Shown: piece after piece, positions 46,137 to 54,888 of the stretch
Layout of the letters: each line of letters opens with the position of its first letter
How positions within the stretch are numbered: position 1 is the first letter of the stretch
Assembly: GCF_902168435.1 (NCBI RefSeq)
Contig: NZ_LR656171.1
Span: 165,790-229,789 of the forward strand
Origin: Bacillus marasmi
GTDB lineage: Bacteria; Bacillota; Bacilli; Bacillales; Cytobacillaceae
Length of the DNA stretch: 64,000 nt
Direction: 5' to 3'
The notes under the pieces: model-generated
Database searches by the model: none
Told to the model about the DNA's origin: nothing
What the model saw: the letters and a program-made list of their open reading frames with translations, nothing else
Translations under genes and position numbers: made by a program

Positions 46137-46175
46137 AAATGATGTTGATTTTTGAATCAGCATCATTTTTATTTT
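46137..46175 (+). terminator. Intrinsic terminator
   Basis: AAATGATG-T-TGATT, a TTTG loop and AATCA-G-CATCATTT form the stem, followed by TTTTTATTTT. It lies between the small membrane protein and the convergent peroxiredoxin gene. Confidence 0.85.
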
Positions 46176-46219
46176 CATCACATGAAATCGCTGCAAGCTC
46201 TCTAAATTCTGCCATTGAA

Positions 46220-46795
46220 TTATGGATCCCTCATCATACCAGAATCACTCGGTACCCAATTAGCAGGGACTCCTTGCCCAGTTCTTCTACCATACTGAAC
46301 CCCTTGGATAATTCTTACAATCTCATAAATATTTCGACCAACTTCCGGAGGATTTACAAATCTGGTAACAATCGTTCCTTCTGGGTCGATAATGATTGTT
46401 GCGCGGAATGTAGCTCCAGTTTTTTCATTTAAAACTCTGTATGCTTTACTTATTTTTTGTGTCCGATCACTTAATAAAGGAAACGTCACCTTAGCTGCAG
46501 CAGAAGAAACTTCGGTAAAAACTTTATGGGAATTTACACTATCGGTACTTATGGCAAGTACGTCTGCATTTAATGCCCTAAATTGATGATAAATAGCAGC
46601 GACCGCTGCTAACTCTGTCTGTCAAACAAAAGTAAAATCACTAGGATAAAAAAATAAAATGACCCATTTTCCAATAAAGCTTTGTAAGCGAATTTCCTTC
46701 ATTTTCTTTTCAACATTGTCGTAAGCTTCTGCCACAAATAAGGGTGCTTTATCAGTTGTCTGTGCACAAAATGGTTGTTCGTAGTCCTCATACAT
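46220..46795 (-). CDS. Peroxiredoxin with in-frame TGA at the peroxidatic cysteine (candidate selenoprotein)
   Basis: Read from the ATG at 46795 (AGGAGG 10 bases upstream) the minus strand encodes 191 residues of a Prx1/AhpC-type peroxiredoxin, interrupted only by TGA at codon 58 (46622-46624). Upstream: [11 protein letters not shown] and [16 protein letters not shown]. Downstream: [48 protein letters not shown] and [12 protein letters not shown]. The TGA sits exactly where PxxxTxxC has its reactive cysteine. A hairpin with a GGTC loop lies 17 bases beyond it. The C-terminal resolving cysteine (usually VCPANW) is valine. Either selenocysteine is inserted, giving a peroxidase for H2O2 or organic peroxides, or the gene is a pseudogene with a single nonsense codon. 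Confidence 0.75.
46594..46611 (-). promoter_or_regulatory. SECIS-like stem-loop downstream of the TGA codon
   Basis: On the minus strand TAGCAGC, loop GGTC and GCTGCTA form a perfect 7-bp stem. Seventeen bases separate the TGA from the loop. In E. coli fdhF the same GGUC apical loop stands 18 bases after the UGA. The sequence also encodes conserved peroxiredoxin residues (LAAVAAI). Confidence 0.65.
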
Positions 46796-47055
46796 ATGAC
46801 AATGTCCTCCTCATCAAAGAATACTCTTTTATCTATATGTATAAGACAACTAATTAGTGAATCATAATTTTTTAAAACGACATCACCGTTCGTATATATT
46901 TGCTCAAAAGATGCCACATAACACACTTTAACCACATTGCTTTTGTATAGTGCGAAAAGTCATTGAATTATTAAAATTATATTACTATTATGAAGGTGAT
47001 ACCATATTTAACATTTAATTCCACCACCTATCCTTTAGTGAGGAAGGAGAGAGTT

Positions 47056-48882
47056 ATGAAATACACTTGGCGAATCATCCTAGCTGGAATTGTCTTTTTT
47101 GTAAATGTGTTTAACTATCAATTTGGCGATTTTAACCCTTCAATGATTTTTTCTCATTTATTAAACACAGCAATCGGTTGGATGATCGGCCTGCAAATTG
47201 ATAAATATCTCATTTCCAAAAAGGAGCTTGGTACAACCAAAACTGTATTATTGGACTATTCTTTTGCCATGGACTCTGCGGCTGAAGCAATTGGAATTAT
47301 GAACGAAGCTGGGCAGTTTATCTTCGTAAACGAAGCGTATGCCAATTTGTACGGTTATAGTAAAGATGAATTTTTAACACTTAATTGGACTAAATGTTTC
47401 CCCCAAAAGATTTCCGAGCATATGAATAAACATGTAATAATCGAATTAATGAAGTATTCGATTTGGAAAGGAGAGCTAATCGGCGTTCGGAAAGATGGAA
47501 CCACCTTTCCAATCGAAATCTCCTTATCCCATATTAAAGAATCAAAGAATACGATATGCTTCGTTAGAGACATTACTGAGCAAAAGAATTATGAAGAGCA
47601 TATTAAATATATAGCTGAACACAATGATCTAACGGACTTACCAAACCGACGGCGATTACTTGCAGATTTAGCACTTTGTCAGCAAATCGAAGCAGACACT
47701 GCTCTACTTTTCCTAGATTTAGATCATTTTAAATTAATAAACGATACTTTAGGCCATGACTTTGGTGATGAATTATTGAAAAATGTTGCAAACAGACTTC
47801 TTTCCTTTGAAAACGATTATATTCATGCCTACCATCATGGTGGTGATGAATTTATTATGATTGTTGTAGGAAAGGATGTTGATTTTGTAAAAAATCTTGC
47901 AGGTACTATCATTCTAGAAGCTAAAAAACCTTATTACATTAAGGGTAAGGAACTCTATGTTACTGCAAGTATTGGAATCAGTCGTTATCCTGAAAACACC
48001 ACACATATCCACGACCTTATAAAAACAGCCGACACTGCTATGTACCATGCTAAATTAGTTGGAAAAGACACATTCAAATTTTTTACAAAAAAGCTTGAAA
48101 TGCAACAAAGTCGGAAAGCATTGATCGATACAGAGTTAAGAAAAGTTTTGAAGAATAAAGAACTTTTCATCGTCTATCAACCAAAATTTGATTTAACTAA
48201 TGGAGATATCGTAGGATTCGAGGCTCTCCTTCGTTGGATTCATCCGGAGCTCGGCATCATTTCACCAAAGGAATTTATCCCGATTGCAGAAGAAACGGGC
48301 CTAATTACAAATTTCGGTAAGTGGGTCATTCATGAAGTGTTTAATCAATTAAAAATTTGGAAAGAGCAAGGGTTCCCATTAGTCCCTGTATCCGTAAATG
48401 TTTCTCAGAGACAATTTCGCGATAAAGAATTAATTAAAGTTATTGCTTCAAGCTTGAAGTCATACAATATTGATGCAAAGTACTTTGAAATAGAAATTAC
48501 TGAAAGTGTAGTGGAAGATTCGGAGTTAATGCTACCCACTCTGCGTTCTTTAAAAGAATTGGGAATTAACATTTCGATTGATGACTTTGGAACGGGTTAT
48601 TCCTCCCTAAATGTTCTAAAGGATTTACCCATTGATACTCTTAAAATTGATCAATCCTTCATTCGTGACTTGTTAATTGATCCAAAAGATTATCAGCTTG
48701 TAAAAACGATTATCGAAATAGGTTGTAATCTTGGATTACAGGTTGTCGCAGAAGGAATTGAAACAAAAGAGCAATTAAATCATCTATTAAAATTGAAAGC
48801 AGCAATCGGTCAAGGGTTTTATTTTAGCAAACCTAAAACTGCAAAAGAAATAGAGGAAAACTATTTAAAAGTGCTAGCCTAA
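47056..48882 (+). CDS. PAS-GGDEF-EAL cyclic-di-GMP turnover protein
   Basis: About 608 residues from the ATG at 47056 (AAGGAGAG upstream). Two N-terminal hydrophobic segments (residues 3-50), a PAS domain (~70-180: SAAEAIGIMNEAGQFIFVNEAYANLYGY), a GGDEF domain (~190-345: LFLDLDHFKLINDTLGHDFGD, HHGGDEFIM) and an EAL domain (~365-600: FEALLRW, EITESV, SIDDFGTGYSSL, DQSFIRDL). Both active-site signatures are intact, so it could make and degrade c-di-GMP. The PAS and membrane segments suggest input from a redox or small-molecule cue. It is divergent from the TGA-containing peroxiredoxin. Confidence 0.92.
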   Translation: MKYTWRIILAGIVFFVNVFNYQFGDFNPSMIFSHLLNTAIGWMIGLQIDKYLISKKELGTTKTVLLDYSFAMDSAAEAIGIMNEAGQFIFVNEAYANLYGYSKDEFLTLNWTKCFPQKISEHMNKHVIIELMKYSIWKGELIGVRKDGTTFPIEISLSHIKESKNTICFVRDITEQKNYEEHIKYIAEHNDLTDLPNRRRLLADLALCQQIEADTALLFLDLDHFKLINDTLGHDFGDELLKNVANRLLSFENDYIHAYHHGGDEFIMIVVGKDVDFVKNLAGTIILEAKKPYYIKGKELYVTASIGISRYPENTTHIHDLIKTADTAMYHAKLVGKDTFKFFTKKLEMQQSRKALIDTELRKVLKNKELFIVYQPKFDLTNGDIVGFEALLRWIHPELGIISPKEFIPIAEETGLITNFGKWVIHEVFNQLKIWKEQGFPLVPVSVNVSQRQFRDKELIKVIASSLKSYNIDAKYFEIEITESVVEDSELMLPTLRSLKELGINISIDDFGTGYSSLNVLKDLPIDTLKIDQSFIRDLLIDPKDYQLVKTIIEIGCNLGLQVVAEGIETKEQLNHLLKLKAAIGQGFYFSKPKTAKEIEENYLKVLA

Positions 48883-48901
48883 TCATGTAAAAGAAAAATA
48901 A

Positions 48902-48944
48902 AACCAACAGCATCAATTCCAATAAGGAGTGCTGTTGGTTTTTT
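48902..48944 (+). terminator. Intrinsic terminator after the GGDEF-EAL gene
   Basis: AACCAACAGCA and TGCTGTTGGTT form an 11-bp stem with a 17-base loop, followed by TTTTTT. Confidence 0.85.
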
Positions 48945-48973
48945 GTAATTCTTTATTAACTTGGCATGCCTGC

Positions 48974-49363
48974 CTAATCTTGATCTGGACTATTAACCAT
49001 AATTCCAGCAACTTGAGTTAACTTATCATAAAAAGCGGGTCCTGCCGGGTGTGAATCAAGGCCAACCTCTGTAAATGCTTCTTTCATGCAGCGAAGCCAA
49101 CAGGCTGCTCTCTTTGGTGTAACTTCAAAAGGAAGATGTCTCTCTCTCATTGCAGGAGGTCCAAATTCTTGACTATACAGCGCTGGTCCACCTAAAAATT
49201 GCGGTAGAAACAATCTCTGCTTCCGCTTGATTTCTTCCATATCGCCTTCAAAAAGTGGTCTTAACTCCGGGTCTCGATAGACACGTGGATAAAAAGCATC
49301 TACAAGTTTATCAATTGTGTCCTGGCCGCCAATTTTCGTGTAAAGTGAATTGTTATTTTCCAA
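48974..49363 (-). CDS. Group II truncated haemoglobin (YjbI-like)
   Basis: 129 residues starting with TTG (no in-frame ATG upstream). Features: LYTKIGGQDTIDKLVDAFYPRVYRDPEL, RLFLPQFLGGP, the proximal-histidine region MRERHLPFEVTPKRAACWLRCM with the W of group II (trHbO) and a PPAMRERH motif. B. subtilis YjbI is the counterpart. It binds O2 or other diatomic ligands. Roles proposed for the family include peroxide or thiol-stress protection. It is not next to yjbH here. Monocistronic. Confidence 0.88.
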   Translation of the reverse strand: MENNNSLYTKIGGQDTIDKLVDAFYPRVYRDPELRPLFEGDMEEIKRKQRLFLPQFLGGPALYSQEFGPPAMRERHLPFEVTPKRAACWLRCMKEAFTEVGLDSHPAGPAFYDKLTQVAGIMVNSPDQD

Positions 49364-49521
49364 AACGCCATCCCCATCCTAGTGTGCTTTTTCCTTTTTT
49401 TACTTATTATAACGGGTAACCAGGTTGGGTTTTATGATATGAATCACAGTTATCATTGAAAGCTTGATTTAGTTCTGATTCCTCAATAAGGCTTTACACA
49501 TAAAATCAATTAGTAAATAAA

Positions 49522-50130
49522 TTAATTCTCCTCTATTTTTTGTTTATCATGCTGAGCCGCAAGTTCGAGAAATTCTTCGACAAACTCATCACTTTCTGGC
49601 TCACCAACCCAATCTGGGAGAACATCATAATAATGAGACAACGCGTCTATCGTGTATTCAAAAATCGTTTCCTGTCGACGTTCCCTCAAAAGCATGCTTA
49701 ATTGACTCATCAGTTGCAATTCTAGCGGATTGTCGATCCCCGATACAACCTCCCTAAATTCTGCAACGAGCTGCGCTTTTTCTAGTTCTTTATTAATTTC
49801 GTTAAATTCAACTTTGTTATAAATGGGTTTCCCTATAAACTCTGCATCTTTGCCTAGCGTAATATCAGTTTCATAATCCACTACCTGCGGCTTTAACTCC
49901 TGTCTCAGCTTTTCTTTTTGGATCATTAATTTATCAACATCATCGAGTTCCTTTTGAAAATATTCTTCCTCATGGCCAAATATCTCAGAAAGAAGCGGGA
50001 GATGCTTTTTGGAAATACTTTGTTTTCCCTTGATCCATAAATTAATATTCTGCTTTTTGATTCCTAACTTATCAGCTAAAACTTGATGCTCCATATGATA
50101 TAAGTTCAAGATATACTCTAATCCAACCAT
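49522..50130 (-). CDS. XRE-type helix-turn-helix regulator
   Basis: 202 residues with an N-terminal HTH (residues ~8-50: HQVLADKLGIKKQNINLWIKGKQSISKKHLPLLSEIFG), a charged coiled region and a helical C-terminal part (LELQLMSQLSMLLRERRQETIFEYTIDALSHYYDVLP) possibly for dimerisation or ligand sensing. I recognise no closer family. Two palindromes with the same arms lie directly before the gene, so autorepression is likely. TAGGAGGG precedes the ATG. Confidence 0.8.
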   Translation of the reverse strand: MVGLEYILNLYHMEHQVLADKLGIKKQNINLWIKGKQSISKKHLPLLSEIFGHEEEYFQKELDDVDKLMIQKEKLRQELKPQVVDYETDITLGKDAEFIGKPIYNKVEFNEINKELEKAQLVAEFREVVSGIDNPLELQLMSQLSMLLRERRQETIFEYTIDALSHYYDVLPDWVGEPESDEFVEEFLELAAQHDKQKIEEN

Positions 50131-50144
50131 AATAACCCTCCTAA

Positions 50145-50193
50145 AATATTGTCTAAGACAATATTACCTTAAAATATTGTCTCAGTCAATATT
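50145..50193. promoter_or_regulatory. Pair of palindromic operators upstream of the XRE-type gene
   Basis: Site 1 (50145-50165) has perfect 9-bp arms AATATTGTC/GACAATATT around TAA. Site 2 (50173-50193) has AATATTG/CAATATT arms around a 7-base centre. Centre-to-centre distance is 28 bases. Site 1 begins 15 bases before the start codon. Confidence 0.75.
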
Positions 50194-50295
50194 CAGTAGA
50201 ATCCACTTTCTTCCACAAGCAAAAAGGGAGGCAACATAGCCCCCCTTCATCATGTGTAATACCATTTAATTGTTGTGTTTCTTCAAACTATCAAT

Positions 50296-50601
50296 CTATA
50301 TTTTTCTAAAATGATACGCCCCATTTTCAAATTTCGTAAAATGAACCGTTTCCCCAATTTGAACTGGTTCGTCCATTCGTGCTGTTACTTTAAGAGCTGC
50401 ATCATTTAGTTGAATAATCGCAACGGTATAAGGACTTTCTTGTGCAAATTCCGCCGGTGGTACGTAAATCGTTGTGACTGAATAAACAGTACCTTCACCA
50501 GAAATTTCACGTTCCACAACTTGTTCATTTTCAGACTCAGACGTAAAGGGCTTTGTTAAATAGCTCTTGTCTTTAAATTCATAAATCATCATCGTACTCA
50601 C
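50296..50601 (-). CDS. DUF35 OB-fold protein lacking the zinc ribbon
   Basis: 101 residues resembling the acyl-CoA-associated DUF35 OB-fold: GEGTVYSVTTIYVPPAEFAQESPYTVAIIQLNDAALKVTARM then QIGETVHF. Full DUF35 proteins carry an N-terminal rubredoxin-like CxxC ribbon, which is missing here. The gene starts with GTG at 50601, overlapping the thiolase stop, or at the ATG at 50592. DUF35 proteins form complexes with SCP2-type thiolases encoded alongside, the arrangement seen here. Confidence 0.75.
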   Translation of the reverse strand: MSTMMIYEFKDKSYLTKPFTSESENEQVVEREISGEGTVYSVTTIYVPPAEFAQESPYTVAIIQLNDAALKVTARMDEPVQIGETVHFTKFENGAYHFRKI

Positions 50602-51737
50602 ACCCTTTCCAATACATGTACAACAGAGTATGCTCCAGTACCACCTAAATTTTGCGCCATCCCTATGCGAGCATGCTCTACCTGATTAAATGCTTGTCCC
50701 CTTAATTGAAGGACAATTTGGATAAACTGCGCCACTCCTGTTGCTCCAATTGGATGACCTCTAGACAGAAGACCTCCACTTGTATTGATTGGTGTTTTCC
50801 CATTTAATCCAGCATGCCCCTCCTGAATAAATTTCCATGCTTCTAGACGATTGGAAAAGCCTAAACCTTCAATTGCTAGAAGCTCAGTTATTGAAAAGCA
50901 ATCATGAACCTCTACCACATCAATGTCAGAAGGACCTAATGCAGCTTGCTCGTACGCCAGTTTCCCAGATTCAATAATCGCAGGAATTTGCAGAACTGAA
51001 TCTAAATCCTGAATATTTGTTGGCCCAGACACCTGGACAGATGCTCGAATTTTAATCGGACTTGGATTTTTACTTAACACTACACTCGCTGCACCATCTG
51101 TGATTGGAGAACAGTCAAACAAGCCAAGTGGATTTGTTATCTGTTTAGCTTGCATCACTTCTTCTAGTGTGGTCGGCTTTTGAAATTGTGCTAGTGGATT
51201 ATTGACGGCATAGGAACGATTTTGTAAAACAACATTGGCGAGATGCTCTTTAGTTGCTCCACTTTCGTACATATATCGATTAGCCAGTAATCCAAAGAAA
51301 CCAGGAAAGGTCAAACCTGCATTCTTTTCACTAGAGCTATTATCCATTGCTGCATTAATCGCTTGAGTCACTACTTCTGTTGAAGCGTGCTTCATTTTTT
51401 CTCCACCGACAACTAACACATTTTCATAAGCACCACTTAAAATACCGATGACAGCTTGACGAATCGCGATGCCTCCCGATGCGCATGCTCCTTCTACTTT
51501 TAATGCTGGAATATAGCCAAGCCCTAAATCATTGACAAGCATCGAGCCTAGAATTTCTTGATTGGTAATAGCCCCACCCATAAAGTTTCCAACAATGACT
51601 GCATCGATTTTTGGATGTCCCGCATCATTCAACGCATCCCTTGCTGCTTTTAGCATAAGCTCTTTTAACGAAGATTCATTGTGTTTACCAAAAGGTGTGA
51701 TCCCAACACCACTTACAAAAATATCCACCTCTAACAT
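50598..51737 (-). CDS. SCP2-type thiolase / acetyl-CoA acyltransferase
   Basis: 379 residues of the thiolase fold with reactive cysteine in VEGACASGGIAIRQAV, HDCFSITELLAIEGLGF, and GGLLSRGHPIGATGVAQF with catalytic histidine. It belongs to the non-specific lipid-transfer-type (SCP-x) branch, which often works with a DUF35 partner. The frame opens at an ATG at 51737, but the spacing of AAGGGG favours the GTG at 51728. It is third in an operon with acyl-CoA ligase and an MHS transporter, suggesting thiolytic cleavage of a beta-ketoacyl-CoA from an imported acid. Confidence 0.85.
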   Translation of the reverse strand: MLEVDIFVSGVGITPFGKHNESSLKELMLKAARDALNDAGHPKIDAVIVGNFMGGAITNQEILGSMLVNDLGLGYIPALKVEGACASGGIAIRQAVIGILSGAYENVLVVGGEKMKHASTEVVTQAINAAMDNSSSEKNAGLTFPGFFGLLANRYMYESGATKEHLANVVLQNRSYAVNNPLAQFQKPTTLEEVMQAKQITNPLGLFDCSPITDGAASVVLSKNPSPIKIRASVQVSGPTNIQDLDSVLQIPAIIESGKLAYEQAALGPSDIDVVEVHDCFSITELLAIEGLGFSNRLEAWKFIQEGHAGLNGKTPINTSGGLLSRGHPIGATGVAQFIQIVLQLRGQAFNQVEHARIGMAQNLGGTGAYSVVHVLERV

Positions 51738-51815
51738 CCCCTTTATTACGAATAAGCGTAACCTTCAACTTAAATCACTAAAAAATTTAAACCTAGCAAC
51801 TTTTGAAAAATAACC

Positions 51816-53126
51816 CTACATTTGATTTGTTTTTTGAATTGGATCCGCAATGACGATTTGATCATTATATTGGGTCACTTTTCGTGTATCCGGTGAATAT
51901 ATCGCTAAGATTAATGAAATCAGTAGTCCTACAGCCATAAATCCGCCAAATATATAAGGTGATGCCCCATATAATACACCCATTTCTGTCCAAAGCATCG
52001 GTCCAAATCCGACGATAGCAGCAGCGACCTGATAACCTAGCCCAAGTCCTGTATAGCGAACGTTGGCTGGGAATAACTCCGAGAAAAATGTCCCTTGCGT
52101 TGAGAAAATCGCTGCCCAGAAGACCCCTAACATCAAGGCCTGCATAACGTAAAACATCGTTGTGCTTTGCGGAATGAATGAGAAATACGGAATCGCAAGT
52201 AATAACAATGCAACAACACCACTGATATAAATCGTTTTACGGCCGATAAAGTCTGACAAATACCCAACCAACGGAATTGTTAGAATCATCGTTGCACAAC
52301 TTATTGTTAATGCAGTTAATGCGACATCTCGGCTATAGCCTAGATAAGTCGTTGCATATACCAAGATAAATGACATGAGGAATACATTGAAAAAGCCGTC
52401 TCCAAGTTTTAATCCAATTAGGCGAAGAATATCCTTTTTATTATTTTTAAAAGCTTCTACAATAGGTACTTTGGCAAGCTCGCCTTGTTCCTTTTTCTGC
52501 TTGAACTCTGGTGTTTCCTCAATCCCGCTACGAATCCAAATCGCCAATACAATTAAAACCGCACTGAATAAGAATGGTAATCTCCAGCCCCAGGCCATAA
52601 ATTGTGCTTCAGTCGTTAATGAGCTAATCATGGTAAAGCTAAATGTTCCGAGTACTAAGCCAATCGGTACACCTAATTGAGGAATTGAACCAAAGAATCC
52701 ACGGACACCTTTTGTCGCAGATTCAGTTGCTAGTAATACGGCTCCGCCCCATTCGCCGCCGAGCGCAACACCTTGAAGTAAACGTAAAACAACCAGCGCG
52801 ATTGGCGCTATTAAACCAACTTGAGCATAGGTTGGAAGTAAACCAATTAAGAACGAACTTCCCCCCATCCCAATCAAGGTCAGCATGAGCGAGGCCTTTC
52901 TGCCGATGCGGTCTCCCATATGTCCAAAAATAATACTGCCTAGTGGTCTTGCAGCATAACCTGCTCCGAAAGTGGCAAAGGCAATTAAAATCGAAATAGA
53001 CGGATCCTGTGTCGGAAAGAATAATGTAGAAAATACAAGTCCTGTTGCTGTTCCATAAAGATAGAAATCATACCATTCAATAACGGAACCTGCCAAACTG
53101 GCTAATAAAATCCTAAAATTTTTCAT
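51816..53126 (-). CDS. MHS-family MFS transporter (metabolite:H+ symporter)
   Basis: 436 residues with 12 hydrophobic segments. The opening FRILLASLAGSVIEWYDFYLYGTATGLVFSTLFFP is the signature of the metabolite:H+ symporter family (ShiA, KgtP, ProP), and the loop FGHMGDRIGRKASLMLTLIGMG fits the 2-3 loop. Family substrates are organic acids and betaines. With an acyl-CoA ligase gene 17 bases upstream the cargo is probably a carboxylate activated by that ligase. Confidence 0.85.
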   Translation of the reverse strand: MKNFRILLASLAGSVIEWYDFYLYGTATGLVFSTLFFPTQDPSISILIAFATFGAGYAARPLGSIIFGHMGDRIGRKASLMLTLIGMGGSSFLIGLLPTYAQVGLIAPIALVVLRLLQGVALGGEWGGAVLLATESATKGVRGFFGSIPQLGVPIGLVLGTFSFTMISSLTTEAQFMAWGWRLPFLFSAVLIVLAIWIRSGIEETPEFKQKKEQGELAKVPIVEAFKNNKKDILRLIGLKLGDGFFNVFLMSFILVYATTYLGYSRDVALTALTISCATMILTIPLVGYLSDFIGRKTIYISGVVALLLLAIPYFSFIPQSTTMFYVMQALMLGVFWAAIFSTQGTFFSELFPANVRYTGLGLGYQVAAAIVGFGPMLWTEMGVLYGASPYIFGGFMAVGLLISLILAIYSPDTRKVTQYNDQIVIADPIQKTNQM

Positions 53127-53142
53127 CTAATTCCCTTCTTTC

Positions 53143-54702
53143 TTAAATGGATATTAACTTGCGTAATATATGTTTCTGGATTTTCCCAACAGGTGTACGA
53201 GGGAAATCTTCAACAAATTCAATGAACTCTGGGACTTTAAATTTCGCCAGTTTTTCGCGGCAGTGTTCAATTAGTGCTTCTTCTGTTACAGTAAAACCTT
53301 TATTTAAAATGACATATGCCTTGATGGCTTCATCACGCATCTCATCTGGAATACCAATGACAGCTGCTTCATAAACCGCTTCATGCTCGACTAACGCGCT
53401 CTCGACTTCGTTGGCTGCAACATTTTCACCAGAACGCTTAATCATATCCTTCATCCGGTCTACAAAATAAAAATAGCCATCACTTCCGACATAAGCATTA
53501 TCCCCTGTTAATAACCACTCTCCGTTGAAGGTTTGCCTTGTTGCTTCTTCATTTTTAAAATAACCCTTCATCAACGTTCGGCCTCGAACTCCTTTGACAG
53601 CGATTTGGCCGACTTCACCCTCAGGCACTTCAATCCCGTTTTCATCAAGTAATTTCACTTCATAGCCAATACTTGGTTTTCCGATACTCATATTTTTCCG
53701 AATATCGTTGATCGGATTGATTAATGGAACGCCAATCGTTTCTGTCATCCCATACATTTGTAGGAGCTTTACATCGTATTTATTTTCAAAATCGGCAATT
53801 TGGTGTTCCGCTATCGACTGTGCAAATAGGATTAATCTGATAGAGTTATCCCGATCATTTTCATCATATTCCTTTGCTAAAATCATTCTTAATGGGGCAG
53901 CAAATAGGGAACCAACCGTTCCGCCAAGCGCTTTTGCTTGTTTAAAATAACGAGTGGCACTAAATTTCTCTGTGAGGGCAATACTTGCACCAACTACAAG
54001 CGCAGACATCGTTGAATAATACTGCGCGTTACCATGGAATAGTGGTAAAACGATGAATGGCCGGTCGTTCTCATTGAGATTAATAGATTTTGATAATAAT
54101 TCACCTGCATAAATATAATTGGCATTCGTAACCTGGACGCCCTTCGGTTTGGAAGTTGTGCCCGAAGTATAAAGCATCGCGACAACATCCTCCGACTTAA
54201 CTTCTGGTAAAGCTTTTGGCTGGTTCGGTGACACTTTTAATAATGCGTTGAAATGTAATACACCATCGATTGCTTGTTCACAACGTGTGAGAATCGTATT
54301 CTGAATCGTTGGTAACTCACTTTTTATTTGAGTAAACTTATCTAAATACTCAACTTCTGTCATTAAAACAACGGCCTCAGAATGATTAATAATATATTTC
54401 ATCTCATCAGCCGGTGATAAAATATTGGTTGGTACCATAATGGCGCCAATATTCGCTAACGCAAACCAAGTCGTTAAAAATTCGATATTATTTGGTAAAT
54501 GCAGGACAACATGATCCCCTTTTTGAATCCCTAAATTCAAAAGAGCATGACTTAAGTTGTTCACTTCTTCTTGAAATTGTTTATACGTTTTTTTATATCG
54601 CTTTTCATGACCATCTTCAAAATGTATAAACACTTTATCCTCGTGCTGCTTGACCTTAGTGGCTAATAGTGACCGAAGCGTTCTTTTCCCTAATATATCC
54701 AT
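53143..54702 (-). CDS. AMP-dependent acyl-CoA ligase
   Basis: 519 residues of the adenylate-forming family: phosphate-binding loop AMLYTSGTTSKPKGVQ, MYGMTETIGVPL, WLLTGDNAYVGSDGYFYFVDRMKDMIKRSGENVAANEVES and the catalytic lysine in RTPVGKIQKHIL. It activates a carboxylate as acyl-AMP and transfers it to CoA. The closest shape is that of crotonobetaine/carnitine-CoA and medium-chain ligases, with substrate unresolved. It is the first gene of the TetR-linked operon. Confidence 0.85.
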   Translation of the reverse strand: MDILGKRTLRSLLATKVKQHEDKVFIHFEDGHEKRYKKTYKQFQEEVNNLSHALLNLGIQKGDHVVLHLPNNIEFLTTWFALANIGAIMVPTNILSPADEMKYIINHSEAVVLMTEVEYLDKFTQIKSELPTIQNTILTRCEQAIDGVLHFNALLKVSPNQPKALPEVKSEDVVAMLYTSGTTSKPKGVQVTNANYIYAGELLSKSINLNENDRPFIVLPLFHGNAQYYSTMSALVVGASIALTEKFSATRYFKQAKALGGTVGSLFAAPLRMILAKEYDENDRDNSIRLILFAQSIAEHQIADFENKYDVKLLQMYGMTETIGVPLINPINDIRKNMSIGKPSIGYEVKLLDENGIEVPEGEVGQIAVKGVRGRTLMKGYFKNEEATRQTFNGEWLLTGDNAYVGSDGYFYFVDRMKDMIKRSGENVAANEVESALVEHEAVYEAAVIGIPDEMRDEAIKAYVILNKGFTVTEEALIEHCREKLAKFKVPEFIEFVEDFPRTPVGKIQKHILRKLISI

Positions 54703-54738
54703 CTTAAACTCCCCTTTCTGTTAGCGTTTTCATTTTTC

Positions 54739-54754
54739 ATAGACCGTAGTCTAT
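54739..54754. promoter_or_regulatory. Palindromic operator candidate for the TetR-type regulator
   Basis: ATAGAC-CGTA-GTCTAT has perfect 6-bp arms and lies in the divergent region 36 bases before the acyl-CoA ligase start. Confidence 0.55.
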
Positions 54755-54888
54755 TAATAATGTAATATAGAATCAATTTAATTGTCAATATTATTTTCTG
54801 ACTATTTTGTAAATTCGGAATAAGTGTTGGGTTTGCTCATTGAATTATGTTAATATAGGTGTTAAGAAAAATGAGTAGGTGTTCAGTT

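Noticed and set aside
46220-46489. Independent 89-residue gene starting inside the peroxiredoxin
   Set aside because: Its start (GTG in AAGGTGACG) has no ribosome binding site and falls within a conserved peroxiredoxin frame that continues upstream through the TGA.
46968-46982. PerR-box-like sequence between the peroxiredoxin and GGDEF-EAL genes
   Set aside because: It matches about 11 of 14 fixed positions of the PerR consensus, but the region is so AT-rich that this is close to chance; it is also about 170 bases from the peroxiredoxin start.
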